Shown here in pieces: positions 8,490 through 17,792 of a stretch of 50,804 nt of DNA. How positions within the stretch are numbered: the stretch's first letter is position 1; every line of letters begins with the position of its first letter. Origin of the DNA: Scopulibacillus darangshiensis (GTDB lineage: Bacteria > Bacillota > Bacilli > Bacillales > Sporolactobacillaceae); contig NZ_SLXK01000017.1 of assembly GCF_004341035.1 (NCBI RefSeq), positions 32,138 to 82,941 of the forward strand, written 5' to 3'. The notes below the pieces were generated by a model. The model saw nothing but the letters and a program-made list of their open reading frames with translations, ran no database searches and had not been told where the DNA came from. The position numbers were made by a program, and so were the translations under genes.

Positions 8490-9952
8490 ACGCATCTCTC
8501 ATAATTATTTTTGGTGTCTTGCTGATTTGTATTGTTCTTGGTATTCTGGCTCAAAAAGGAAAAGATATGGACCTTGAGCAATGGACGGTTGGAGGCCGAG
8601 GATTCGGTACGATCTTTGTCTTTTTGTTAATGGCTGGGGAAATTTATACAACCTTTACGTTCCTTGGGGGAAGCGGCTGGGCTTACGGAAAAGGAGGCCC
8701 GACGTTTTATATTATTGGCTACGGATGTTTAGCTTATATTATGTCTTATTGGTTATTGCCTGCCATCTGGAAATATTCGAAAGAGCACAAACTTATGTCT
8801 CAATCGGACTTTTTTGTTACTAAATACGATAGCCCCATTCTCGGTGTTCTTGTATCATTAGTCGGTATTGTTGCCCTTATTCCATATCTTGTTCTACAGT
8901 TAAAAGGCTTGGGACTGATTGTATCCGAAGCTTCATATGGAACAATCCCGCAATCAGCAGCCATTTGGATCGCGGTTATTTCGATAACTGTGTATGTCAT
9001 GATCTCAGGTATTCACGGTTCAGCATGGACTGCTGTATTAAAAGACACGGTCATTTTGGGTGTTGTGCTCTTCTTAGGAATTTATTTGCCAATACACTAC
9101 TATGGCGGCTTCCATGAGATGTTTACACAAATCGAAGCTGCAAAACCTGGTTTTGCCGCACTTCCAAAAACTGGCCAAAGTGTTTCATGGTTCAGCTCAA
9201 CCGTATTATTAACAGCGCTCGGATTCTACATGTGGCCACATACGTTCGCTTCGATGTATTCGGCGCAAAACGCAAAAGTATTTCGTAAGAATGCCATTGT
9301 TATGCCTTTATACCAGCTTGTACTGCTGTTTGTCTTCTTCGTTGGATTTGCAGCTATTTTGAAAGTCCCTGGATTGAAAGGTCCGGAATCTGACTTGGCG
9401 CTGCTAAGATTGTCTCTTAAAACGTTTGATCCATGGGTTGTCGGCGTAATAGGTGCAGCCGGATTGCTGACCGCAATTGTTCCAGGGTCCATGATCTTAA
9501 TGTCAGCTTCCACACTGTTTGCAAGAAACGTTTATCAGGTGTTTGTACCGAGGGCAACAGATCAGCAAGTGTCGAAATTGGCTAAACTGTTGGTACCGGT
9601 TATTGCATTAGTATCCGTCTATTTTACCTTTAAAGGCGGAGACACGATTGTAACACTTCTATTAATGGGTTATAGTCTTGTCACGCAGCTGTTTCCAGCA
9701 CTTTTGCTTAGTTTATTCAAAAATAATGTCGTCACAAAACAAGGTGCCTTTGCCGGTATCATCGCAGGTGTCGGAACAGTGGCATACATTACAATTACCC
9801 AGTCTACAATTGGCACGTTGTTCCCATCCCTGCCGCAAGTGATTAAAGATTTGAACGTCGGGATGATCGCGTTATTCATCAATTTTGTCGTCATGATTGT
9901 AGTAAGCCTTGTGACAAGCACAGCATCATCAAAGGTAAAAAGCAACGCTTGA
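8486..9952 (+). CDS. Sodium:solute symporter family (SSS) transporter
   Basis: A 488-aa, roughly 13-helix transporter of the SSS family. Recognised features are the early GxMDLEQWTVGGRGFG segment after the first helix, GGSGWAYGKGGPTFY, and the central WPHTFASMYSA stretch typical of the pantothenate/proline-like SSS branch. It overlaps the DUF3311 gene by 4 bp. Context with an M20 amidohydrolase suggests a carboxylate or acylated amino acid as substrate. This is inference from the neighbours. Confidence 0.85.
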   Translation: MNASLIIIFGVLLICIVLGILAQKGKDMDLEQWTVGGRGFGTIFVFLLMAGEIYTTFTFLGGSGWAYGKGGPTFYIIGYGCLAYIMSYWLLPAIWKYSKEHKLMSQSDFFVTKYDSPILGVLVSLVGIVALIPYLVLQLKGLGLIVSEASYGTIPQSAAIWIAVISITVYVMISGIHGSAWTAVLKDTVILGVVLFLGIYLPIHYYGGFHEMFTQIEAAKPGFAALPKTGQSVSWFSSTVLLTALGFYMWPHTFASMYSAQNAKVFRKNAIVMPLYQLVLLFVFFVGFAAILKVPGLKGPESDLALLRLSLKTFDPWVVGVIGAAGLLTAIVPGSMILMSASTLFARNVYQVFVPRATDQQVSKLAKLLVPVIALVSVYFTFKGGDTIVTLLLMGYSLVTQLFPALLLSLFKNNVVTKQGAFAGIIAGVGTVAYITITQSTIGTLFPSLPQVIKDLNVGMIALFINFVVMIVVSLVTSTASSKVKSNA

Positions 9953-9996
9953 GTTTTCCCAATTATCCAAAGTGTCGCTAGCGCGACTAATCTCGT

Positions 9997-10297
9997 GGCT
10001 GGGACAGAAGTTTTTTACTAATAGAAAAATCCGAACTCATTCAGACTCCTATCTGAATAGTTCGGATTTTTATTTATACATACAAAAACAATGAAGCGCT
10101 CCGTCAAAATACTTCGCTTTCCACGGGCACGGCCTCAGCCTCCTCAGAAAGCAAAAACCGCTTTCTTGCGGGGTCTTCGGACACGTGCTGTTCCCGTAGG
10201 AGTCTTTCGTATTTTGACTACGCTTCGCATTTGCAATTATACTTTTCAAATTTTAATGTTCGGCAAATGAATAAACTCTTTTAGTTTTGTCCCAGCC
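9997..10297. repeat. Interspersed palindromic element with GGCTGGGACA ends
   Basis: A ~300-bp element bounded by GGCTGGGACA (9997-10006) and its exact complement TGTCCCAGCC (10288-10297). Inside is a strong nested hairpin (10025-10071: AAAAATCCGAACT pairing with AGTTCGGATTTTT, inner ATTCAGA/TCTGAAT). A second inverted pair GTCAAAATAC (10103-10112) and GTATTTTGAC (10209-10218) flanks a CTTTCCACGGGCACGG... block. This layout resembles the intergenic palindromic repeats of many Bacillus genomes. No coding capacity; the first hairpin could serve as the terminator of the symporter operon. Confidence 0.75.
10025..10071. terminator. Strong bidirectional hairpin after the SSS gene
   Basis: A 13-bp perfect outer stem ending in T5 plus a 7-bp inner stem with a 6-base loop. 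A-runs and T-runs flank it, so it can act in both directions. It is part of the interspersed element. Confidence 0.75.
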
Positions 10298-10383
10298 TCT
10301 TTTCATTTAAAAGTTCTGCTTTCTTTTAATCGTAACCAGGTTGTCCCTGTATGTATAATGGGACTTATTAAAGCCACAAAGCA

Positions 10384-10411
10384 ACCACCCCCGGTCTTTT
10401 CTGAGGGTGGT
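10384..10411. terminator. Terminator of the BCCT operon
   Basis: ACCACCC (10384-10390) pairs with GGGTGGT (10405-10411). It lies 23 bp beyond the stop of the leftward BCCT gene and is flanked by T-rich sequence on the minus strand. Confidence 0.65.
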
Positions 10412-10433
10412 CTTGTTTCCGCCCTTACAAAAT

Positions 10434-12011
10434 TTAGTCCGTATAACTTTCAAATGTCTTCGATGAAGGGATTATATCAGAATAGTCAGACTGTTTTTTC
10501 TGCAATTGGCCGATCTCTTTGACAACCTTTGGGGCTGACCACAATGTTGTCAATAATAGCAGGGAAACCGGGACAGCGGTTACAACAATAAATGATTGCA
10601 GTGCATTGACACCTCCATCACCTATGACAATGAGAACGAGGGCAATGGCTCCCATAATCAGAGCCCAAAAAGCTTTTAAAATGGCTTGCGGTTCGGAAAG
10701 GCCGGTAACTGCCATCGAAATGGTAAACGCCATTGAATCGGTGGTTGTTGCCACAAAAAGAATGGTAACTAATAAAAAGCCGAATCCCATGATCAAAGGC
10801 AATGGGAGTTGATTTGTAATGGCTATCATTGCGGCAGGCATGCCACCATGTGTTAAAGGCTGAGAAATAGAGCCGGGATTTTTTAATTCGTAAAAGATCC
10901 CTGAGCCGCCAACAACCGTAAACCAAAAGTTTGTTAATATCGGAGCAATTATAGCTACCGCTAAGACAATCTCCCGAATGGTTCGCCCCCGGCTGATTCT
11001 GCTTATAAATACCGCCATCATGGGGCCATAGCCCATAAACCAGCCCCAAAAGAAGACAGTCCATAACCCAAGCCATTGATTATCACCGCGATATGTGCTG
11101 ACCATCATGAAGTCCTGAAGGTACGTACCAAACGAAGCAACAAAGGAATTAATAATAAATTTCCCTGGTCCCAGCAGCAACACGGCTGCCAAAAGCACAA
11201 CGGTCAATACTACATTCAGCCTGCTTAATAATTGAATCCCTTTGTTAATCCCAGTTACTGCTGATATACAAGAGACTAAGACAACGCCAATGATAATAAC
11301 AGCTTGTGTTGCAAAATTATCGGGTATGCCAAACAGGGCGTTCATGCCGTATGCGACCTGAAGTCCGAGAAAACCAATCGGACCGATCGTTCCTGCTGCA
11401 ACAGCAATGACGGATACGGCATCAACGAGGGTACCAAGCCAATTCTTTTGAATGCTTTCCCCAAAGAAAGGGTATAGAAGGGTTCTTGGTTTTAAAGGCT
11501 GGTTTTTATGATAATGACTATACATCAAAACAATGCTGCTTAACGTGCCAAGGACTGCCCAAGCCAAAAACCCCCAATGGAGAAAGCTTTCAGTCAAAGC
11601 TGGAGCAATGGCATGAACCGTCCCGGACTTTACGGAACTGAACATTGGCGGAACATGCACGAAATGATACATTGGCTCAGCTGCCGCCCAAAAAACGCCT
11701 CCCCCAGCAAGAAGTGTACACAAAATAATTGACAGCCATTTAAATGTGCTCATTTCCGGTTTATTTTTGTTGCCAAGTCGAATATTTCCATATTTTGAAA
11801 ATGCGATAAAAAGGGCAATAAAGAAAATAAGCAGCATTAACACTTGCCAAAAGGCGCCAAAGTAGTTTACGGAGAAGCTAAAAGCGCTATTTACCAAACG
11901 AGACACAAATTGAATATTAGTAAGCGCCAAGATTAAAAAAAGGAGCAAAAATCCACCGCTAATCAAAAATGTCGGCCAATCAACAGTTTTTATTCCTGTT
12001 TTACCCTTCAT
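10434..12011 (-). CDS. BCCT family (betaine/carnitine/choline) transporter
   Basis: A protein of about 525 aa with 12 predicted membrane helices. Family features are GGVFWAAAEPMYHF near residues 100-113 and WTVFFWGWFMGYGPMMAVF with FISRISRGRTIRE near 320-350, the conserved amphipathic segment. BCCT carriers import quaternary ammonium compounds such as betaine, carnitine, choline or ectoine. The start is set at 12011 with AGGGGTGA 5 bp upstream; a GTG at 12020 is in-frame but lies in that ribosome site. It is the last gene of a six-gene leftward operon and probably brings in its substrate. Confidence 0.85.
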   Translation of the reverse strand: MKGKTGIKTVDWPTFLISGGFLLLFLILALTNIQFVSRLVNSAFSFSVNYFGAFWQVLMLLIFFIALFIAFSKYGNIRLGNKNKPEMSTFKWLSIILCTLLAGGGVFWAAAEPMYHFVHVPPMFSSVKSGTVHAIAPALTESFLHWGFLAWAVLGTLSSIVLMYSHYHKNQPLKPRTLLYPFFGESIQKNWLGTLVDAVSVIAVAAGTIGPIGFLGLQVAYGMNALFGIPDNFATQAVIIIGVVLVSCISAVTGINKGIQLLSRLNVVLTVVLLAAVLLLGPGKFIINSFVASFGTYLQDFMMVSTYRGDNQWLGLWTVFFWGWFMGYGPMMAVFISRISRGRTIREIVLAVAIIAPILTNFWFTVVGGSGIFYELKNPGSISQPLTHGGMPAAMIAITNQLPLPLIMGFGFLLVTILFVATTTDSMAFTISMAVTGLSEPQAILKAFWALIMGAIALVLIVIGDGGVNALQSFIVVTAVPVSLLLLTTLWSAPKVVKEIGQLQKKQSDYSDIIPSSKTFESYTD

Positions 12012-12030
12012 AAGATTCACCCCTAAAACA

Positions 12031-12774
12031 TTAGGATTCTAGCGTTTTTTTTATTTCATCAGTGGCATTTAGCAAGGCCGGGATAAAAGTTTGCATGCTT
12101 TTCTTATTCCACCTGAACATTGGACCGGAAATCGAAAGCGCCCCAATAATGTTATTGTTTGAGCCGTAGACCGGTGCGGAAAGCGCCCCCACTTCCGGCG
12201 TAATTTCTTCCTCATTCATCGCATAACCATTGTCCTTTGTGATCGCCAATTTTTTTATTACTTCTTTTTTTTGTTCAGAGTCTAGTCCGATCAAAATTTT
12301 ATGTTGGATATCTTCGTCCTGAAAAGCAAGAATTGCCCGTCCGCTTGCTCCTATATGCAGCGGAAGCCGTTTGCCGACCCCAACCGCCCGTTTGATTTCT
12401 TGCCGGCTGACGTATTCTAAAGCGCAAACCCTCGTATTTCCCTCTTGAACGTAGAATCCAACAGTTTCTCCGGTTAGATTTCTTAACTTTAAAAGCCAGG
12501 GTTCAATAACAGCTGCAAATGGCAAGTCCGTTAAAATCCGGTTGGCATACTCTAGTATTTTCATACCAAGTGAATAGAGTTTACTTTGGGGGTCTTGGAA
12601 GACAAGACCCTCAATTTTTAATGTTGTCAGGTTTCTGTGGACAACGGCATTCGATAGATTTAATTGTTTGCTAATAGTGATGACAGACTGAGGCCCACTC
12701 GCCTCACTTAGGAAATTAAGGATTTTGATTGCCTTAAATACGGTTGCAGAAGTTTCGGACGTTGTTGTGTTCAT
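12031..12774 (-). CDS. IclR family transcriptional regulator
   Basis: A 247-aa protein with an N-terminal winged helix (about residues 8-68, including SKQLNLSNAVVHRNLTTLKIEGLV). An IclR effector-binding domain follows (about 80-245, with HIGASGRAILAF and the SAPVYGSNNNIIGALSISGP segment). It lies inside the BCCT operon with a 19-bp gap to the transporter. It probably controls the operon in response to a pathway intermediate. The ligand is unknown. Confidence 0.9.
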   Translation of the reverse strand: MNTTTSETSATVFKAIKILNFLSEASGPQSVITISKQLNLSNAVVHRNLTTLKIEGLVFQDPQSKLYSLGMKILEYANRILTDLPFAAVIEPWLLKLRNLTGETVGFYVQEGNTRVCALEYVSRQEIKRAVGVGKRLPLHIGASGRAILAFQDEDIQHKILIGLDSEQKKEVIKKLAITKDNGYAMNEEEITPEVGALSAPVYGSNNNIIGALSISGPMFRWNKKSMQTFIPALLNATDEIKKTLES

Positions 12775-12796
12775 TTTATCCCCACATTTCTTTTAC

Positions 12797-14260
12797 TTAA
12801 ATTTTGATATACCTCGTCTTCATTTTGGTAAAGAAATCTGTTCCTTCCGTTCCAAGTTCCTTATAAGTTTCGGTGCTCGAACTTTTGTACCCGCCAAATG
12901 GCGCTTGGTAGAAGGTGCCTGGTGTCGGCATATTTACTTTAACAAGACCTGCTTCGATTTCATCTAAAGCACGATTCATAGCACTTATGCTCTTTGTACA
13001 AATCGCCGCGGATAGACCGTATACGGTATCATTTGCGGCATCAATCGCTTCATCTAGAGAATCGACTAGAATGATATTAATAACAGGACCGAAGACCTCC
13101 TCTTGACCAATCCTCATGCTGTTTGTCACATTAGTAAGGATTGCAGGTTCAACGAAAAATCCCTTTTGCAGACCCCGATCTTCAGGCACTTTCCCGCCCC
13201 ACAGCAAATCGGCGCCTTCGTCGATAGCGGATTGAATAAGTTCTAGGGTGGATGACTGTTCATTCTTACTGACTTGCGGTCCCATAGTAATTCCTTCATC
13301 AAGTCCATATCCTAATTTGATTTGTTTTGCTTGATCAAGGATTTTGTTTTTAAAAGATTCATAGATCCCCTTATGGACAATAACTTTGCCTGTCGCCGTG
13401 CATGCTTGGCCTGTTTGTCCAAAAGCGCCTTTGATCGCAAGTGTTGCAGCCTCATCAACATCCGCATCATCCATAACGATCAATGGGTTTTTCCCGCCCA
13501 TCTCTAGTTGAACGCGTTTCATTTTTTGACTGGCATTTTGATAGATCCGCTCACCAATAGCATTTGACCCTGTGAATGTGACGGCCTTAATTTTTTCGTG
13601 GTTTGTAAAATCATTGATTATTCTCCCTGAACATAGGACATGATTGACAACCCCTTCCGGCAAATTCACATCTTTTAAAATCTCCATAAATTTGTTAGCT
13701 GTCAACGGCGTTTCAGAAGATGTTTTTAACACCACCGTATTACCTGTTACCAAGGCAGGGGCTATTTTCCATGCTGGGATTGAAAGCGGAAAATTCCACG
13801 GTGTGATAATCAGACAAGCGCCTAATGGTTCTCTTCTTGTTTCGATTTTAACATTCGGAAGATCAGCAGGAATAATTTTATCAGTCAGCCGTCTGCCTTC
13901 CGCTGCAAAAAAGTCGATAATACCAGCTGCATAGTTCACTTCGCCTAATGCCTCCGGATACGTTTTTCCCATTTCATTGACAATCACCTTTGCCAATTCA
14001 TCGTTTCGTTCCCTAATTTTCTCGGCGATTTGAATTAAATACTCCGATCTTTGCGGAGCGGTCAATTGCCGCCAGCTTGAAAAGGCATGGTCTGCCGCTT
14101 GAATTGCTTCCTCGACGTCTTCTTTTGTACCGTTATAGTGAATAGAAATGACATCCTGATTTGCCGGATTAAGATTTTTAATCATCTCTGTCCCTTCTGT
14201 GTCTCTCCATTCACCGTTAATAAAATTTTTGATTTCGGGGGTTTCTATCTTTGTAATCAT
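12797..14260 (-). CDS. NAD(P)-dependent aldehyde dehydrogenase
   Basis: A 487-aa member of the ALDH superfamily. The TPWNFPLSIPAWKIAPAL block, the general-base segment LEMGGKNPLIV (about 252-262) and the catalytic cysteine in GQTGQACTATGKV (near 287) are present. The cysteine context is close to succinate-semialdehyde or alpha-ketoglutarate-semialdehyde dehydrogenases, but GQACTATGK is slightly unusual (more often GQ.CTATSR). AAGGAGGAG precedes the ATG. It probably oxidises an aldehyde formed by the other enzymes of this operon; the aldehyde is unknown. Confidence 0.88.
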   Translation of the reverse strand: MITKIETPEIKNFINGEWRDTEGTEMIKNLNPANQDVISIHYNGTKEDVEEAIQAADHAFSSWRQLTAPQRSEYLIQIAEKIRERNDELAKVIVNEMGKTYPEALGEVNYAAGIIDFFAAEGRRLTDKIIPADLPNVKIETRREPLGACLIITPWNFPLSIPAWKIAPALVTGNTVVLKTSSETPLTANKFMEILKDVNLPEGVVNHVLCSGRIINDFTNHEKIKAVTFTGSNAIGERIYQNASQKMKRVQLEMGGKNPLIVMDDADVDEAATLAIKGAFGQTGQACTATGKVIVHKGIYESFKNKILDQAKQIKLGYGLDEGITMGPQVSKNEQSSTLELIQSAIDEGADLLWGGKVPEDRGLQKGFFVEPAILTNVTNSMRIGQEEVFGPVINIILVDSLDEAIDAANDTVYGLSAAICTKSISAMNRALDEIEAGLVKVNMPTPGTFYQAPFGGYKSSSTETYKELGTEGTDFFTKMKTRYIKI

Positions 14261-14281
14261 GATTCTCCTCCTTCTAAATGT

Positions 14282-15028
14282 TTAGTTGCCTTCACCGGCT
14301 CCTTGCAGCCTTGACTGGTCAGAACTTTCAATCAAAACAACGGATGCGTAAGCTTTCAATCGCTGCCAAAGATCATCATTGATGGCTTTCCCGTTTTTTA
14401 GAGAATTCTCCATTTGCTGCTTTAAAAACTCAGCTTTTATAACTTCATAGCTGTATGGTTCAATAAAATCGGTAAATTCATCACATTTTTTGATTTGCTT
14501 TAAAAAGATCGGCTTCTCCAAATTTTTTATGCCTAAATAATCAAGTGCTGCCGTACAGAAGCCTTCATTTAAAGACAGCTTATATATTGAGGGAACTGCC
14601 TCCCCGCTGCGGATGACGCCAATGACTAAAGTTTTGTCCATCCGGTAACCCATACAGCATGATTTTCCTTTTAGGCCCAACAGCCTTAAGGAATGTAAAA
14701 GCAGATGTGATGCGCGCCCCTTCACAAATAACGTCTTTTTCTCTTTTAAAGCGATTTGCGCGAAATCCGACATAACAGTGACATAAATCACAGAACTGCA
14801 ATGGTTCGCATTCAAAACGATGCATTCTTTGTCTTCACACCTTTTAATATTGGGTAGGTCCTCATCTTCTATAGTTGGCAAGTCACTTGAAAGAACCGAT
14901 AAGCCATCTAGACCGCAAAATTCGGCCCAAGTACAAGCAGCAGCCCTGTCTTTCGTATTCCCGCCTAGCTTTCTGCCCTCAAGTATTTTTTCACAAAGGT
15001 CAAGCGTTTCCGGAAAGGACACCCTCAT
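14282..15028 (-). CDS. DUF3726-like protein of unknown function
   Basis: A 248-aa soluble protein. The opening MRVSFPETLDLCEKIL followed by a W-AEFCGLDGL stretch near residues 34-44 resembles DUF3726 proteins, which I recall beside M19-type dipeptidase genes in proteobacteria. It has several cysteines (residues 12, 32, 38, 64 and later CC) but no clear metal motif. AAGGAGATG precedes the ATG, and the first 29 bases overlap the end of the M19-like gene. A role as a partner of that protein is inferred from position only. Confidence 0.5.
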   Translation of the reverse strand: MRVSFPETLDLCEKILEGRKLGGNTKDRAAACTWAEFCGLDGLSVLSSDLPTIEDEDLPNIKRCEDKECIVLNANHCSSVIYVTVMSDFAQIALKEKKTLFVKGRASHLLLHSLRLLGLKGKSCCMGYRMDKTLVIGVIRSGEAVPSIYKLSLNEGFCTAALDYLGIKNLEKPIFLKQIKKCDEFTDFIEPYSYEVIKAEFLKQQMENSLKNGKAINDDLWQRLKAYASVVLIESSDQSRLQGAGEGN

Positions 15029-16025
15029 TTTTGTGCATCTCCTTTTTCTGCTGGAATCCTATCGTAAAAAACCTTTCCCAATTTCGTCCAAGAAAGTTGC
15101 TGACATCCTCTTCCGACAAGCCGCGCTTTAACAAAGCTTCGCTGATTGCCGGAAAGTCTGAAGGGTCTTGAAACCACCCCGGCCACTTTGGCCACCCTGG
15201 GTTTTCCGCCGACCCCGCACCATAATCGACCTGATGTGTCCAGCGCCCCATTCGCATCCACTGAAGAAAATCATTTGACATGTTAAACGTTAAATCCGTT
15301 CCTAATGCCACTTGGCTGCCGCCCATAAACTCCATTGTCGCCGCGGCCATATCACAGAATTCGTCCAGTGTTGTTTCAGCACCATTCATAAGATGAGGAT
15401 AAATGCATAATCCCAAAACACCGCCATTATCCCTTAATTTCTGTAAGAGCTCCCGTGATTTATTTCGTTTTGTCGAATAGAACCAATTTGGATTTGCGTG
15501 AGTGATGGCGACCGGCCGGCTCGATGTTTCGATGGCATCCATTGATGTCTTTTCACCGACATGCGACAAATCAACGATCATCCCAACCCGGTTCATTTCT
15601 TCCACAACCAATTTGCCGTACCGCGATAATCCATTATCAAAAGCTTCATAACAGCTGCTTCCTATAAGGTTTTGGTTGTTGTATGTCAACTGCATAATTT
15701 TAATCCCCAAGTTATTAAAGACTTCAACTAATGTCAGTTCATCCTCCAACGGAGACGTATTTTGAGTGCCTAAAATAACACCGATCTTTCCTTCTTTCTT
15801 AGCCTTATACAGGTCATAGCCCGAGGTAACCTGCATCAGGGATTCATGGTGTTCATTAAAAAACCGCTGCCATTTTCCGATATTGCTCAGCGTCTCCCGG
15901 GCATTCTCCCACAGGCCGCAGCAAGCATGCACACAAGATATGTTGCCTTTTTTTAATTTCTCAATCAATGTATCATCCCAATTGCTTAGTAATAGCCCGT
16001 CAACAACGCTCATGTCATACACCAT
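15000..16025 (-). CDS. M19 (renal dipeptidase) family protein lacking the canonical HxD and Glu metal ligands
   Basis: A protein of about 341 aa with the M19 amidohydrolase fold. Recognisable parts are MQLTYNNQNLIGSSCYE near 115-131, a MIVDLSHVG segment near 150 carrying one expected histidine, and AITHANPNWF near 175 carrying another. The N-terminal zinc motif HxD is replaced by VVDGLLLSNWD, and the usual bridging Glu position reads Gln (ILGTQNTSP, near 88). It may therefore be a non-peptidase or use a changed metal site. Start 16025 has AAGGGTGA 5 bp upstream. It overlaps the 571-aa gene by 11 bp and the DUF3726-like gene by 29 bp, so the three are tightly coupled. Confidence 0.75.
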   Translation of the reverse strand: MVYDMSVVDGLLLSNWDDTLIEKLKKGNISCVHACCGLWENARETLSNIGKWQRFFNEHHESLMQVTSGYDLYKAKKEGKIGVILGTQNTSPLEDELTLVEVFNNLGIKIMQLTYNNQNLIGSSCYEAFDNGLSRYGKLVVEEMNRVGMIVDLSHVGEKTSMDAIETSSRPVAITHANPNWFYSTKRNKSRELLQKLRDNGGVLGLCIYPHLMNGAETTLDEFCDMAAATMEFMGGSQVALGTDLTFNMSNDFLQWMRMGRWTHQVDYGAGSAENPGWPKWPGWFQDPSDFPAISEALLKRGLSEEDVSNFLGRNWERFFTIGFQQKKEMHKNEGVLSGNA

Positions 16026-17730
16026 TTGCTTCACCCTTTTTTATTTGAGGTATCAGTGGAAAGGCCCAATGATCATCACATGTTTCTGTTAAATCTGAAA
16101 TGAGCGGCGCCCCCTGATAAAGGGTAATCCGCACCCATTTATTGGATTTGGGATCAAACCGGTCAGCACCAAATAAAGATAGTTTGCATCTCATTAATTG
16201 AATCGGCAGCATTCCTTTATTCTGAAGATTGCCCCTTATTTCCGCGAATTCTAATCCTTCCAGCGATTGTATTCTTCTGACCGTGTTTCTGAATCTCGGA
16301 TATTTTAGCAGGAACAGACTTACATAATTCTGTGTATCCGGATAATGAATAAGGGTATCGTAAAGGTTTTGTATATCCTCGGCTATATTCATCTCCATTT
16401 CATATGCCTCGCCCGGATCACTCCCTCTGATCCCGATTCTCGGCTCCTCTTTCTCTGCTGAACGGTACCAGAAATAATATTTTTCTTCTTTTTTAGTAAA
16501 ATCAAACTGAAATACCCAAGAATACTGACTCTGAATGATTGTCATTAATCTTTGAACCGTCATGCCGGGTTCCAGCTCATATGATTCATCAACTGTTGTC
16601 TCTTCTCCTAAGCAATCAACTTGTTCAGGGAAAAGTTCGATTAATAGTGTGTTCAGGAATTCTTGACTTTCACTGTCTATCCTCGGCTCTACTAAGCTCG
16701 TAAACATATGCCATTTGATTCCGCCTTTATGATGTTCATACATCCTTGATAATTCTTGTTTTATAAATGCCAGTTCACCAGCAACCCCAAGCGGTTCAGC
16801 AAATAAAGCTGTATCGATCGCCGGATACTCCTTCAAATAATCAATGGCCGCGTTCAAGAAATGTTGAAGCTGGTTGACATCTCCTTCTGTCATCCAATTA
16901 TTTTTTGCTCGGGCCAATGCGAGTTCCCTTAGGAGCAGCCAACGGTTAACCAATTTTGGGTGCTTGATTAAAAATGGCACCATCCCGAGCCCGGTTGCAT
17001 TACCGATCCCGAGATACCTTTTTATTTCAGGTTCCAAGGAGACGGCATGACCGCTCGCGGCTGCAGCAATGTGTTCGACCAATTCAAAACTAAAATGCCT
17101 CAACAGATACGCTGCCAACATTTGCGCTCTAAAAGCACCATATAATGGATGGGTTTTGTTTAATTTCTTATAAGATGCGACACCAAATTTCCCGTTTCCG
17201 TAAAAAGCTGTTGTTCTTAGGATATAACCCACCTTTGCCAATTCTTTTGGATCCGGCTGCTCACCTGCAGATAAAGCGTTCACAATATAATTAAACATTC
17301 TCGTACTCTTATTAGCCCGCGACCAAACGATATCTTGTTCAGTTCCGCGGCCAAATTCTTGCTTTGGCAGCTCCGATTTTAGATGGTTATACTTTTGATG
17401 GGTCATCCTCCCTTCGATTAATGCAAATGTTATATCCCATTTTTCTGAAATAACCCGATCATTCCGCTCCGCCTCATCGATTTCATCCGAAAAGGCAATG
17501 AAAGTCAGCAGGCCTTGTTTTGTATCAATCTCATAAATAAAATGGCCATACCCGTTATCATCCAGCTGTTTGGCGCTATTTTTGATCACCCATTGTTCTC
17601 TCATCATTTTTCGCAGGAGGCTGCGGGAAAAGCTTATTCTTGTTTGACGGAAACTGCCTAATTGCTTGGGGTTCATGACAACCTCCGGAGAACGCATCAG
17701 CGTTTTTTCTTCTTCACTTAGGTTAAGCAT
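16015..17730 (-). CDS. Conserved-looking protein of unknown function, first gene of the catabolic operon
   Basis: A protein of about 571 aa that I do not recognise. It appears soluble, mixed alpha/beta, with no signal peptide and no obvious nucleotide-binding motif. Notable stretches are RISFSRSLLRKMM near the start, a helical middle with HIAAAASGHAVSLEPEIKRYLGIGNATGLGM, and a C-terminal RMQ-like LPIQLMRCKLSLFGADRFDP. An ATG at 17781 would leave only ~5 bases of leader from the consensus promoter, so ATG 17730 with GGTGA 7 bp upstream is preferred. As promoter-proximal gene coupled to an M19-like protein it is probably catalytic, but no function is assigned. Confidence 0.7.
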   Translation of the reverse strand: MLNLSEEEKTLMRSPEVVMNPKQLGSFRQTRISFSRSLLRKMMREQWVIKNSAKQLDDNGYGHFIYEIDTKQGLLTFIAFSDEIDEAERNDRVISEKWDITFALIEGRMTHQKYNHLKSELPKQEFGRGTEQDIVWSRANKSTRMFNYIVNALSAGEQPDPKELAKVGYILRTTAFYGNGKFGVASYKKLNKTHPLYGAFRAQMLAAYLLRHFSFELVEHIAAAASGHAVSLEPEIKRYLGIGNATGLGMVPFLIKHPKLVNRWLLLRELALARAKNNWMTEGDVNQLQHFLNAAIDYLKEYPAIDTALFAEPLGVAGELAFIKQELSRMYEHHKGGIKWHMFTSLVEPRIDSESQEFLNTLLIELFPEQVDCLGEETTVDESYELEPGMTVQRLMTIIQSQYSWVFQFDFTKKEEKYYFWYRSAEKEEPRIGIRGSDPGEAYEMEMNIAEDIQNLYDTLIHYPDTQNYVSLFLLKYPRFRNTVRRIQSLEGLEFAEIRGNLQNKGMLPIQLMRCKLSLFGADRFDPKSNKWVRITLYQGAPLISDLTETCDDHWAFPLIPQIKKGEANGV

Positions 17731-17792
17731 CACGAATTCACCACACATTCCGATAATCGGATTTATAATTCCGTTTTTCATTTTATATTGCT

